From DASXTB01 sp036505615 (lineage in GTDB: Bacteria; Acidobacteriota; UBA6911; JACQSX01), in the NCBI GenBank assembly GCA_036505615.1, contig DASXTB010000106.1, positions 1 to 36,889 on the forward strand: a stretch of 36,889 nt of DNA, given 5' to 3'. This document shows positions 1-7,236 of the stretch, one piece after another. The position numbers were made by a program, and so were the translations under genes. The notes below the pieces were generated by a model that worked only from the letters and a program-made list of their open reading frames with translations, ran no database searches and was not told the origin of the DNA. Numbering within the stretch: position 1 is the first letter of the stretch; every line of letters begins with the position of its first letter.

Positions 1-282
1 GTCGAGGCTGAATTTCTGTTCGGTGGACCGGTCTTGTCCATTGAAGGTGACCTTCCGGGTGACGTTTAACTGGTTGTCAGTCTGTGTAATCACCAGGGTT
101 ATGTCGATTGTGGGCGCCTGACCGCCTCCGTCTCCCGAACGGCCGCGTCCCATGCGGATAGGATCGCTCTTGGCTTTGTCCAGTGACCATGTCCCACTGA
201 AGTCGGTCTTTCCGTCAGCGGCAAATGCCACCAAGCCGAGACAAATGACCAGGGCGCTGACTATTGCTATCTGTCTTTTCAT
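1..282 (-). CDS. Small secreted protein, 3' end cut by window edge
   Basis: The minus-strand reading from the ATG at 282 stays open for 94 codons to the window edge, so the C-terminus is missing. Residues 1-23 form a signal peptide (MKRQ, then a hydrophobic stretch ending in AFAA), followed by FSGTWSLDKAKSDP, a glycine- and arginine-rich patch (MGRGRSGDGGGQ), and a beta-rich segment (ITLVITQTDNQLNVTRK). A good Shine-Dalgarno sequence (AGGAGAG) lies 6 bases upstream of the ATG. Proteins opening with 'F.GTW.LD..KS' after a signal peptide are common hypothetical secreted proteins in Acidobacteriota (from memory). The function is unknown; a lipocalin-like small beta fold is a guess. Confidence 0.75.
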   Translation of the reverse strand, partial: MKRQIAIVSALVICLGLVAFAADGKTDFSGTWSLDKAKSDPIRMGRGRSGDGGGQAPTIDITLVITQTDNQLNVTRKVTFNGQDRSTEQKFSLD

Positions 283-591
283 GCGTTTCTCTCCTAGAAT
301 TTCCGATTTTTCGGATGTTCTCCATTTTGATACGAGTTGGCGAGAAGTTTGTTTCGCCTGTTTCGCTGTGTCCTTAGTATCCATTGTGGTTCAAAAAAGC
401 TCCACCACCAAGGACACGGAGGACACGGTTTGATGCGAGACCGGGTCGGTAGCCCCTGACCGACAACAATTGTAGGGTCGCCCTGCCGTGAGCCCTTCCG
501 AGACGGCCCCAAGCTGTGTCTCCACTCCCAAAATGTAGAGACTCCAGAGAGGGCGGAGAGCCCTCGGGGATTACCGTCCTGGCGGCGGCGG
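283..591. other. Intergenic region with GGACAC-type hairpin
   Basis: This 309-base gap lies between two minus-strand genes. It holds an imperfect inverted repeat at about 366-430: a left arm with GTGTCCTTAGTATCC, an A-rich loop, and a right arm with two copies of the nonamer AGGACACGG. It also has a small dyad GGTCGGT/ACCGAC near 443-465. No coding potential was recognised. The GGACAC hairpin belongs to the nonamer family also seen near 23030, 27870 and 36804. Confidence 0.5.
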
Positions 592-1749
592 TTATATCTG
601 GCGGGCTGCCTTTTTCATCTGGTGCTCCAACTGTTTGATTTTGACCAGATGCTTCGGATTGAAGGCCAAAGAGGGGTAGTAACAGTTGCTTTCGTGGGTG
701 CAGTAGCAACCGCCCGCGATACGTCTGCGCCTGGCCTCCATGGCCGGGGAATACCAAAGCGCAGAAAAATCCCAGTTGTAATCGCGCAGATTGCCAACCG
801 GATCGAGAATCTCGCAGCTGGAAACAGTCCCCTCATCATAAATGACAGCCCCGGCGTTTCCAGCCCAACAACGGAGTTGCTGCGTGTTGGTATTGACTGT
901 TCTGTCGATCAACTGATGCATGTAAATGTCAATTGCGGCGCGGAAGAACCCGGTCCTTCCGGAATAGTAATTCCTCGTGGCCGCCGTGCGCGAGTCTTCA
1001 TCAATAGCCGCGATCAGCTTATGGTATTGCGCCTTGTCGATTTCCAACTCGGCTGCAACAGCGCTGGGAGGGCGAATGTAATTTACATTGATCTTGTCGG
1101 GCCGGAGCTCGTTCTTGAGAAATCGGTACCACTCAAAGATCCTGCCCTGGTTGCTCTTCATCAGGCAAGTGCAGGTCTGGACATCGAGCCGTTGGTATTG
1201 TTTCTTGATCTGCTGCAAACCGCGGGCCGTAGCGATGGCGATATCCCAACTCCCGGGCTTCTGCCGGATCCTGTCATGCTCTTCCTTGAGCCCATCGATT
1301 CCCAGCGCTATCGTCAGATTCAACTTGGGGCACGATTCGAGCACCTTCACGACATCCGCAAAAATCCGCTTCTGTATCTGGCCATTGCTCATCAGGTAGA
1401 GCGAATCCAGATTGTTGTTCCTGTAAAACGCTTCGGCTGCCTGAGGCAGATCCTTGCGGGTAAAAGGCTCACCGCCGGCCACAATCATGACTCCCAGATT
1501 CCCCCCCAGCGTCTCACTAATCCGTTCCAGATTGGCCGTAGTCATCTGATTTGCTTTGCGCGCCTTGTCATCGAGCTCCTCGGTAAAGAAGCAATGGACA
1601 CAGCGCATGTCGCATACCGAAGTGATCAGAACGTTAAGCAGGACGGGTGAGAAGGCGCGGCCAGTGACAATTCGCGCGTAGCGTTTAAGCATTTCCGTGG
1701 TGTAATAATCCACTTGCTTTCGGCCTCGAAAGCAAACATCGTAGCACAT
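592..1749 (-). CDS. Radical SAM protein with SPASM-like C-terminus
   Basis: This is a 385-residue radical SAM enzyme. The cluster motif CxxxCxxC is C46-C50-C53 (CDMRCVHC), followed by the AGGEPF motif (91-96) of the SAM-binding barrel. The C-terminal part holds further cysteines C294, C312, C348, C350 and C356, a SPASM/twitch-like pattern that would bind one or two auxiliary Fe-S clusters. SPASM enzymes modify peptides or proteins or act on small molecules; the substrate here cannot be told because no precursor peptide, dehydrogenase or RiPP gene is adjacent. The start is uncertain: M1 at 1749 and M20 at 1692 are both possible, and the aligned core begins near residue 33. It is a single gene, with flanking genes not in an obvious operon. 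Confidence 0.85.
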   Translation of the reverse strand: MCYDVCFRGRKQVDYYTTEMLKRYARIVTGRAFSPVLLNVLITSVCDMRCVHCFFTEELDDKARKANQMTTANLERISETLGGNLGVMIVAGGEPFTRKDLPQAAEAFYRNNNLDSLYLMSNGQIQKRIFADVVKVLESCPKLNLTIALGIDGLKEEHDRIRQKPGSWDIAIATARGLQQIKKQYQRLDVQTCTCLMKSNQGRIFEWYRFLKNELRPDKINVNYIRPPSAVAAELEIDKAQYHKLIAAIDEDSRTAATRNYYSGRTGFFRAAIDIYMHQLIDRTVNTNTQQLRCWAGNAGAVIYDEGTVSSCEILDPVGNLRDYNWDFSALWYSPAMEARRRRIAGGCYCTHESNCYYPSLAFNPKHLVKIKQLEHQMKKAARQI

Positions 1750-1919
1750 TTGATTGATATCCGGCGGATGGCGTCTCTGCTGTCGACAAGGCGAGCTACC
1801 TCATCCCACCGGTATGGACTGGGGCAATTCAGATCTTGGAAATGGACCGCCAGCCGGATTCATCGGGATGATTAGAAGTTGACCCATTTGTGAACTTCGT
1901 GTGCACCAAGGAACCCAGA

Positions 1920-1926
1920 AAGGAGG
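1920..1926 (+). promoter_or_regulatory. Shine-Dalgarno site of uppP
   Basis: AAGGAGG lies 10 bases before the GTG at 1937. It decides the uppP start in favour of this GTG over the upstream in-frame GTG at 1901, which would translate through the site. Confidence 0.7.
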
Positions 1927-1936
1927 AACCGGGCCA

Positions 1937-2788
1937 GTGAGCGTCGTATTTCAAGTTATAGTTCTGGGAATTGTCCAGGGATTAACTGAATTTTTGCCGA
2001 TTAGCAGCTCGGCGCATTTGATCCTGGTACCTTGGCTTTTTGGGTGGCAGCAGCTCGGCCTCGTGTTCGACGTGTCGCTGCATGTAGGGACGCTGCTCGC
2101 TCTTCTTGTTTACTTCGCCGAAGACTGGATGTCCGTCTTAAGACAGATACCGGCCTTGCTGGCTGGAAAGGCCAAATGGTCTGAAAGCCAGCTCGTAATC
2201 CTGGCGCTTGGAACGTTGCCGGGAGCGATCTTTGGAGTATTGGCAAAGGATTTCATCGAGTCGAACCTGAGGACGCCGCTAGTGGTGGTCTCCTGTTTGA
2301 TCGGATTTGGGATTCTCCTATGGATTGCCGACGTCGCGGGCTCGAAAACTCGGCCAGTGTCAGACGCTCGGGCTTCAGACGGTTTGTGGATAGGCCTGTT
2401 TCAAATGCTGGCGGTCATTCCCGGCGTCAGCCGCTCAGGCGTTACCATCACCGCCGGATTATTCAAGCACTTTCGATCCTGGGACGCGGCTCGAATCTCT
2501 TTTCTTCTTTCTGCCCCGCTGATTGCCGGTGCGGCTATCTTTGAGGGGAGGCATGCCTACCACGAGTATATGAAAGGGGCGCTTTCGACAGATCCTTTAA
2601 TGCGCCAGCCGCACGCGTTTGGCTTGCTTCTGCTTGGCATTGTTGTTTCCGCCGTGTCCGGTTCGCTGTGTATTCGGTACTTCTTGCGCTATCTTCAAAA
2701 AGGAACTCTCATTCCGTTTGTGATTTACCGCGTCCTTCTCGGCTTGGGCATCCTGGCAGCGGCTGCGTTCGGGATGCCGGTATCGTAG
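1937..2788 (+). CDS. uppP: Undecaprenyl-diphosphatase UppP/BacA
   Basis: This integral-membrane enzyme removes a phosphate from undecaprenyl pyrophosphate and so recycles the lipid carrier used for peptidoglycan and other envelope glycans. It confers bacitracin tolerance. The 283-residue length is normal. Two family motifs are present: GIVQGLTEFLPISSSAHL near the N-terminus (catalytic Glu and Ser cluster) and PGVSRSGVTI in the middle. About eight hydrophobic segments are visible. The GTG start at 1937 is preferred because of the strong AAGGAGG site. It is followed by a perfect stem-loop with a T-run, so it is probably monocistronic. Confidence 0.95.
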   Translation: MSVVFQVIVLGIVQGLTEFLPISSSAHLILVPWLFGWQQLGLVFDVSLHVGTLLALLVYFAEDWMSVLRQIPALLAGKAKWSESQLVILALGTLPGAIFGVLAKDFIESNLRTPLVVVSCLIGFGILLWIADVAGSKTRPVSDARASDGLWIGLFQMLAVIPGVSRSGVTITAGLFKHFRSWDAARISFLLSAPLIAGAAIFEGRHAYHEYMKGALSTDPLMRQPHAFGLLLLGIVVSAVSGSLCIRYFLRYLQKGTLIPFVIYRVLLGLGILAAAAFGMPVS

Positions 2789-2942
2789 GAGCCATCAGCA
2801 GTCAGCTCTCAGCCATCAGCAGCTATCAGGTAGCGAGCAACTCCACACTACGAAGATGGACTGGACGATGAAGACTCACTATGTTCCCTTGGGCGCATGA
2901 AGTTCACAATTCGGTGAAGATTTGAAACCGTTGGTATTTCGG

Positions 2943-2970
2943 AGAGACGGCCTGAGGGCCGTCTCTTTTT
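2943..2970 (+). terminator. Rho-independent terminator after uppP
   Basis: There is a perfect 10-bp stem, AGAGACGGCC/GGCCGTCTCT (2943-2952 and 2957-2966), with a four-base loop TGAG and a T-run (2966-2970). The uppP stop is at 2788, so the transcript would have a 155-base tail. The stem is also one of two copies of a palindrome (see 2986-3007), so it may be a REP sequence that acts as a terminator. Confidence 0.7.
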
Positions 2971-2985
2971 GAGTCACAAATCCCT

Positions 2986-3007
2986 GAGACGGCCTTCAGG
3001 CCGTCTC
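2986..3007. repeat. Second copy of GAGACGGCC palindrome
   Basis: GAGACGGCC, loop TTCA, GGCCGTCTC: the same stem as the terminator at 2943, but followed by TTCG rather than a T-run. Two adjacent copies point to a REP-type repeat. Confidence 0.6.
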
Positions 3008-3128
3008 TTCGTTAATCGGTGGTATGGGGTCGCTCGCTAGCTGATGACTGACGGTTGAAAGCTGACTCCCTGTTCTACCGTTTCTAATGTTGCAGCCCAC
3101 CGGTTGTGGAATCTTTATAATAAAGACT

Positions 3129-3734
3129 ATGGTTTGTCGTCTTTTCATAGTGGCAGTTTTTGTCCTGGTGCTAGCAGCCGGGAGCGAATCTGCCCAGCAC
3201 GAGGAAAAAGGCAAGGACAACGGCAAGGAGAAGGGCAAAGTCAGCTTAGTGGCGCGGACAAGCCCCGAGTTACGGGACCATTTTCGTGAGATGTTTACCA
3301 AGACATTTACCGAGAACATGAACGAGGCGGCGATGAATCGCCTCCTTGATGATCAGATTGATCAGTTTGTAAAACGGCTGGTGCAGAAAAATGACCGCCT
3401 TGTGGAGGCATCAAACCAGCTTTCCCAGGCCGCCGACGTGCCTGCCCAACGCCATTCAATAACACGGATTAAGGATCTTGCAGGCGACCTGGAAGGCACC
3501 CTGCGGATTTGGACCGATTCGCTTCGGGCGGAAAAAAAGCTGAAAGAGGCCGACGCGCCGGAGCTCGCTCCGACTGCAGAGGGATTAGTCGAACTGGTAA
3601 ATCACTACAAGAAGCAAATCGACCAGTTTTTGTTCCCCGAAGAAGTGGCAATTTCCGTAAAGGAACTGCAGTCGGAAGGATTCCGCGGGACACTGAAGAA
3701 GATTCAGCGCGTGGCGCAAGCACTGGAGAAATGA
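3129..3734 (+). CDS. Hypothetical secreted helical protein
   Basis: I do not recognise this family. With the ATG at 3129 the product is 201 residues: a signal peptide (MVCRLFIVAVFVLVLAAG, cleavage probably near GSESA/QHE), a short low-complexity Lys/Gly/Glu segment (EEKGKDNGKEKGK), then a strongly charged, helical body with repeated leucine spacing and no cysteines, likely periplasmic and perhaps coiled-coil. An earlier in-frame ATG at 3087 would put 14 residues before the signal peptide and is less likely. The gene converges on rarA, and the whole 187-base gap between them is a repeat array. Confidence 0.7.
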   Translation: MVCRLFIVAVFVLVLAAGSESAQHEEKGKDNGKEKGKVSLVARTSPELRDHFREMFTKTFTENMNEAAMNRLLDDQIDQFVKRLVQKNDRLVEASNQLSQAADVPAQRHSITRIKDLAGDLEGTLRIWTDSLRAEKKLKEADAPELAPTAEGLVELVNHYKKQIDQFLFPEEVAISVKELQSEGFRGTLKKIQRVAQALEK

Positions 3735-3921
3735 GAGAATTTCGAATGTCGAATTTCGAATGACGAACGCGGAATTTCGAATGTCGAATGACGAATTGCG
3801 AATGATGATTCGAGCGGCACTGCGGTGACAAATCCGCAAAGCTGAGAATCCTCGTTCGAAATTCCTCATTCGTCATTCGAAATTCGACATTCGAAATTCC
3901 TCGTTCGTCATTCGAAATTCG
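3735..3921. repeat. Inverted heptamer arrays (NCGAATN words) between convergent genes
   Basis: The left arm (about 3738-3808) is a run of 7-base words TCGAATG, TCGAATT, TCGAATG, ACGAACG, CGGAATT, TCGAATG, TCGAATG, ACGAATT, GCGAATG. The right arm (about 3858-3918) is the same in reverse complement (ATTCGTC, ATTCGAA, ATTCGAC, ATTCGAA and so on). About 50 bases of unrelated DNA separate them. The array spans the space between two convergent stop codons exactly, and could fold as a long imperfect hairpin acting as a terminator for both genes. Confidence 0.85.
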
Positions 3922-5271
3922 TCATTCGGAATTTCGCTTTCTTTTCTCCCAAAGCTCCATCCATTGCGCCATTTGTTTCTCCATTCCTTCGTCGGTCGGC
4001 TGGTAATAGCGATGGCCTGCCAGCGATGGGGGAAGGCACTGCATATCAGCAGTGCGTTCGGCTTCGTCGTGGGCGTAACGATATCCCTGGCCATAGCCAA
4101 GCTGTTTCATCAGCCCGGTAGGGGCGTTGCGCAAATGCAGCGGCACCGGATCATTGATAGTACGCTGCAGATCCTCCTGGACCGCCTGATAAGCCCGGTA
4201 CAGCGAGTTAGACTTGGGCGCCAGCGCCAAATAGATGACTGCCTGAGCGAGCGCGAGATTGCACTCGGGCATGCCTACAAATTGCGCGGCCTGAACCGCA
4301 TCCAGGGCATAACGCAGGGCTCTCGGATCGGCCAGGCCGACATCTTCCGAGGCAAACCGCACTACTCTGCGCGCAACGTAAAGCGGATCCTCTCCTGCCT
4401 CCAGCATGCGGGCAAGCCAATAGAGACTGGCCTGGGGATCGCTGTTGCGCATTGATTTGTGCAGCGCGGATATGAGATTGAAATGTTCCTCGCCCGCCTT
4501 GTCGTAGAGCAGTGTCTTCTTTTGAAGCGCTTCGGTGATGTGTTTGTTCTCCAGGCGGAGAACCTCTTTGCCTTCTGGCGCCGACTTTTGGTCTACCAGA
4601 GTGACGCTGAGTTCCAGAGTGTTAAGGGCAACACGCGCGTCGCCGTTTGCGTAACGGGCGATCAGGTCAAGCAAGTCGTCCTCTACTTGAATAGCACGCG
4701 AGCCGAGGCCGCGCTGCGAGGTCAGTGCCCGCCGCAACACCTGCGCAATTTCCTCCGTCTTTAGCGGATTGAGCACGAAAACCTTGGAACGCGAAAGAAG
4801 GGCGGAAATGACTTCAAAGGACGGGTTTTCAGTGGTCGCGCCAATCAAAATGATAGTGCCGTTTTCTACATGCCTGAGAAACGCGTCCTGCTGCGCTTTG
4901 TTGAAACGATGGATTTCGTCCACAAACAGCACCGTGCGTTCTCCTCTGGCACGCAGCGCGTATTCGGCCTGTTCGATGATCGCTTTGACTTCCTTGACGC
5001 CTGACAACACGGCACTAATGGACACAAAATGCGCCTGGGTAGAGTGAGCAATGATGCGAGCCAATGTGGTCTTTCCTACTCCCGGCGGGCCCCAAAAAAT
5101 TGCTGACGTGAGCTGGTCGCTTTCTATGAGCTGCCTTAGAGCTCTGCCTTTTCCCACCAAATGTTCCTGCCCCACGAATTCATCCACTGTGTCCGGGCGC
5201 ATCCTTTCGGCCAAGGGAGCGGAAGCTTGTGGCTCCGCTGGTTCTTTTTCAGGAAATAGTGGGCGGCTCAT
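3922..5271 (-). CDS. rarA: Replication-associated recombination protein A (RarA/MgsA)
   Basis: This AAA+ ATPase of the RarA/WRNIP1 family acts at stalled replication forks and on single-stranded DNA gaps. The 449-residue length is typical. Walker A is GPPGVGKT (61-68); Walker B is VLFVDEIHRF (114-123, D118/E119); sensor 1 is the GATTEN segment near 145; the C-terminal half carries the tetramerisation domain with the conserved blocks SALHKSMRNSDPQASLYWLA and YVARRVVRFASEDVGLADP. The ATG at 5271 precedes MSRPLF. No clear Shine-Dalgarno sequence precedes it, because the upstream DNA is a heptamer array. Confidence 0.95.
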   Translation of the reverse strand: MSRPLFPEKEPAEPQASAPLAERMRPDTVDEFVGQEHLVGKGRALRQLIESDQLTSAIFWGPPGVGKTTLARIIAHSTQAHFVSISAVLSGVKEVKAIIEQAEYALRARGERTVLFVDEIHRFNKAQQDAFLRHVENGTIILIGATTENPSFEVISALLSRSKVFVLNPLKTEEIAQVLRRALTSQRGLGSRAIQVEDDLLDLIARYANGDARVALNTLELSVTLVDQKSAPEGKEVLRLENKHITEALQKKTLLYDKAGEEHFNLISALHKSMRNSDPQASLYWLARMLEAGEDPLYVARRVVRFASEDVGLADPRALRYALDAVQAAQFVGMPECNLALAQAVIYLALAPKSNSLYRAYQAVQEDLQRTINDPVPLHLRNAPTGLMKQLGYGQGYRYAHDEAERTADMQCLPPSLAGHRYYQPTDEGMEKQMAQWMELWEKRKRNSE

Positions 5272-5277
5272 ATTTTA

Positions 5278-5530
5278 AGTCGCAGGTCGCAGATCGGAGA
5301 TTGAAGGTCGCAAGTCGAAAGTCGCAGGTGGCAGGTCGGAGACTGCGACGATATGTCTTTCCGAAAATAAACCATTGGTAAATCCGAACCCCCATCACTG
5401 GCAATCATCCACAGAGGGATCTGTAATCTGTAGCTCACGAGTCCCAGTTCGCGACCTGCGACCTGCGACTTTCGACCTGCGACTTTGACATGACCTGCGA
5501 CTTTTGACCTCCGACCTGCGACTTGCGATT
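5278..5530. repeat. Inverted heptamer arrays (GTCGCAG words) in the rarA leader
   Basis: The left arm, 5278-5349, uses words GTCGCAG, GTCGCAG, ATCGGAG, ATTGAAG, GTCGCAA, GTCGAAA, GTCGCAG, GTGGCAG, GTCGGAG. The right arm, about 5450-5530, uses the reverse complement words CGACCTG, CGACTTT, CGACCTG. The 100-base spacer is ordinary AT-richer DNA. The arms run from 6 bases before the rarA start codon to the trmH-family stop codon, so they fill the gap. Confidence 0.85.
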
Positions 5531-5532
5531 TT

Positions 5533-6282
5533 CTAGGCCAATTCATACAACAGAATCGATCCCGCTACTGCCACATTCAACGATTGAGTTGCAGAACTAA
5601 TTGGAATCCGGACCTGCCTTTTGGCCAAGGCTCGAAACTCGCGTGACACTCCGAGAGTCTCGTGGCCCAGGGCGAGCACGTACTTGCCCTGCCTGGAAAG
5701 GCTCCGTGGATCTTCGCCGCTGCCGCTGTCGGCAACGATGAGTTCTGCTTGGTTTTCATCCAGCAGGGTGGCCAAATCTCCTGCCTTCACATTTTCGCAC
5801 AGTTGCAGCTGGAACATCGCTCCCATCGCTGCTCGCACCACCTTGGGATTATAGAAATGCGCCGTCCCGGGAGATGACAGGACCGTGCTCACGCCGAAAG
5901 CGGCGGCCGAACGGAGCAGCGCTCCCAAATTCCCAGGGTCTTGTATTCCGGCAAGCAACAGCGACCGCCCCTTCAGAGAAATTTCTTCCATGCGAGCGTA
6001 GTGCTTTCGCGCCACTGCCAGGATGCCTGGAGATTGGTCCAGTGTGCTTACCGATTGCATCACCTTTTCAGAAACCTGAAGACTTGTGGTTGCAGCGGTT
6101 GGAATTCCCCTTCCTGCCGTGTGGTAGATCGCTTCAAGCTCCCAACCTCGCCCGAGCGCTTCTCGTATGACCGATCTCCCCTCCAGTAAAAACCATTCTT
6201 CGTCCGGATCTTTACCCGTGCTGAGGCGGCGCAGCCGCTTGATGCGTGGATTCTGCGGACTGGATATAATCTCAGGCGACAT
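5533..6282 (-). CDS. TrmH/SpoU-family RNA 2'-O-methyltransferase
   Basis: This 249-residue SPOUT methyltransferase would use S-adenosylmethionine to methylate a ribose 2'-OH in rRNA or tRNA. The N-terminal substrate-binding domain starts SSPQNPRIKRLRRLS with the EGRSVIREAL element. The three knot motifs are present: DPGNLGALLRSA (motif 1, near 117-128), LALGHETLGVS (motif 2) and LNVAVAGSILLYEL (motif 3) at the extreme C-terminus. Which nucleotide it modifies is not decidable; RlmB-like or the 'TrmH-family, rRNA' group both fit. It is divergent from tsaC, with only 17 bases between the two start codons. Confidence 0.92.
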   Translation of the reverse strand: MSPEIISSPQNPRIKRLRRLSTGKDPDEEWFLLEGRSVIREALGRGWELEAIYHTAGRGIPTAATTSLQVSEKVMQSVSTLDQSPGILAVARKHYARMEEISLKGRSLLLAGIQDPGNLGALLRSAAAFGVSTVLSSPGTAHFYNPKVVRAAMGAMFQLQLCENVKAGDLATLLDENQAELIVADSGSGEDPRSLSRQGKYVLALGHETLGVSREFRALAKRQVRIPISSATQSLNVAVAGSILLYELA

Positions 6283-6299
6283 AAAGTGGGGATTATCCC

Positions 6300-6977
6300 A
6301 TGAAACGTTTGTCGCTTGCAGACGCCGGCAGGAACGAAGCTTTGGCGCAAGTAGTCAGCGCGATCCAGGCAGGCGGCATCGTCCTCTATCCGACCGATAC
6401 CGTTTACGGCCTGGGATGTGATCCATACTCGACGCAAGCTCTGCAAAGGCTCACAAAGCTGAAACAACGCCCGCTCGGTCATGCCTATTTAGTCCTGATA
6501 GGCGGCCCTGGCGGACTATCTGACCTGGTCTCGGAGATTCCTTCCTCATTTTCCTTCTTTTCCCAGCGGCTTTGGCCCGGTCCGGTCTCCATGATCTTCA
6601 GCAAAGAGAAGGGAAAGGCGCCCTTTTCCGAAAATGATTCTATCGGGATTCGCGTTCCACACTGGAGTTTCCTGCGCGATTTTCTCGAGATGCTGCGCGG
6701 GCCGTTGATTTCCACCAGCGCCAATCGAAGCGGAGAGATTCCCACCATCGATCCCGATGAGGCAGCGCGGCAGTTTGGAATGGATGTGGATCTTTTCCTG
6801 GACGTTGGTAAATTACCCAACAATCGCCCTTCCACTATCCTGGACATCCGATCAGACCCCCCGGTCATTTTACGAGAGGGCGCCATGTTGCGCCGCGTGC
6901 AGGATGCAATCCGTGACTGGAATGAGAGCAAATCGAGCGGCGGCGACTCAAAAAAGGCCGGCGGATCGAAATCCTAG
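6300..6977 (+). CDS. tsaC: L-threonylcarbamoyladenylate synthase (TsaC/Sua5/YrdC)
   Basis: This enzyme makes threonylcarbamoyl-AMP from threonine, bicarbonate and ATP, the first step of t6A37 formation in ANN-decoding tRNAs. The 225 residues cover the YrdC domain only, without the Sua5 C-terminal extension. Visible motifs are VLYPTDTVYGLGCDP (31-45), KLKQRPLGHAYLVLI (the KxR motif), LWPGPVSMIF, STSANRSGEIP (the SxN ATP site), and RPSTILDI with the final ILREGAM. A short Ser/Gly/Lys-rich tail follows. The partner tsaB lies at 17681, on the same strand. Confidence 0.93.
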   Translation: MKRLSLADAGRNEALAQVVSAIQAGGIVLYPTDTVYGLGCDPYSTQALQRLTKLKQRPLGHAYLVLIGGPGGLSDLVSEIPSSFSFFSQRLWPGPVSMIFSKEKGKAPFSENDSIGIRVPHWSFLRDFLEMLRGPLISTSANRSGEIPTIDPDEAARQFGMDVDLFLDVGKLPNNRPSTILDIRSDPPVILREGAMLRRVQDAIRDWNESKSSGGDSKKAGGSKS

Positions 6978-7039
6978 CAGTTTCTGAGGCACAGGACTCA
7001 CCGCGGAGGCCCAGCGCGGCGGAGCCGCAACCCAATAAT

Positions 7040-7165
7040 AGCCGATCACGACCACGCTCACGTTCACGTCCACGCCTACGCAGACGAAAATGCACAATCG
7101 TTCACGATTCGATTGGCCGTAGTCGTGGACGTTGACGTGCTCGTGAACGTGAGCGTGGTCGGCTG
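7040..7165. repeat. Inverted hexamer arrays (CACGNN words)
   Basis: The left arm, about 7045-7090, reads CACGAC, CACGCT, CACGTT, CACGTC, CACGCC, TACGCA, GACGAA. The right arm, about 7118-7163, reads CGTAGT, CGTGGA, CGTTGA, CGTGCT, CGTGAA, CGTGAG, CGTGGT, the reverse complement. Period 6 makes this the hexamer counterpart of the heptamer arrays. A single-arm relative is at 32143-32205, and both are preceded by a similar CACCGCNGAG segment. Confidence 0.8.
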
Positions 7166-7190
7166 TTCCCCACAATCCGCTGGCTAAGGA

Positions 7191-7204
7191 GCCGCTTAAG
7201 CGGC
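7191..7204. repeat. Perfect palindrome GCCGCTTAAGCGGC
   Basis: A 14-base perfect palindrome lies 32 bases before the stop codon of the convergent binding-protein gene. It could help end transcription, but it has no loop or T-run. Confidence 0.4.
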
Positions 7205-7236
7205 GCGTAATCAAAAAGGACGTTGGAATTTTCGAG

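Larger units (their letters stand above)
2791..3067. repeat. Inverted heptamer arrays (NNNTCAG words) around terminators
   Basis: The left arm, 2791-2840, is built of 7-base words ending in TCAG (CCATCAG, CAGTCAG, CTCTCAG, CCATCAG) and ends TAGCGAGCAAC. The right arm, 3029-3067, starts GTCGCTCGCTA and continues as GCTGATG, ACTGACG, GTTGAAA, GCTGACT, the reverse complement. Two REP-like hairpins sit between the arms. The same word family occurs at 34272-34348. Confidence 0.75.

Noticed and set aside
622..1650. A long plus-strand open frame (342 codons) opposite the radical SAM gene
   Set aside because: The minus-strand frame has the full radical SAM and SPASM cysteine pattern; the plus-strand product matches nothing and has no ribosome site. 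It is an antisense shadow.
1860..1905. A sigma-70 promoter for uppP based on TTGACC near 1879
   Set aside because: No -10 hexamer at 16-18 bases spacing could be found, so the match is not supported.
3735..5530. Possible CRISPR arrays in the repeat-rich junctions
   Set aside because: The repeats are 7-base degenerate words without constant-length unique spacers and there are no cas genes.
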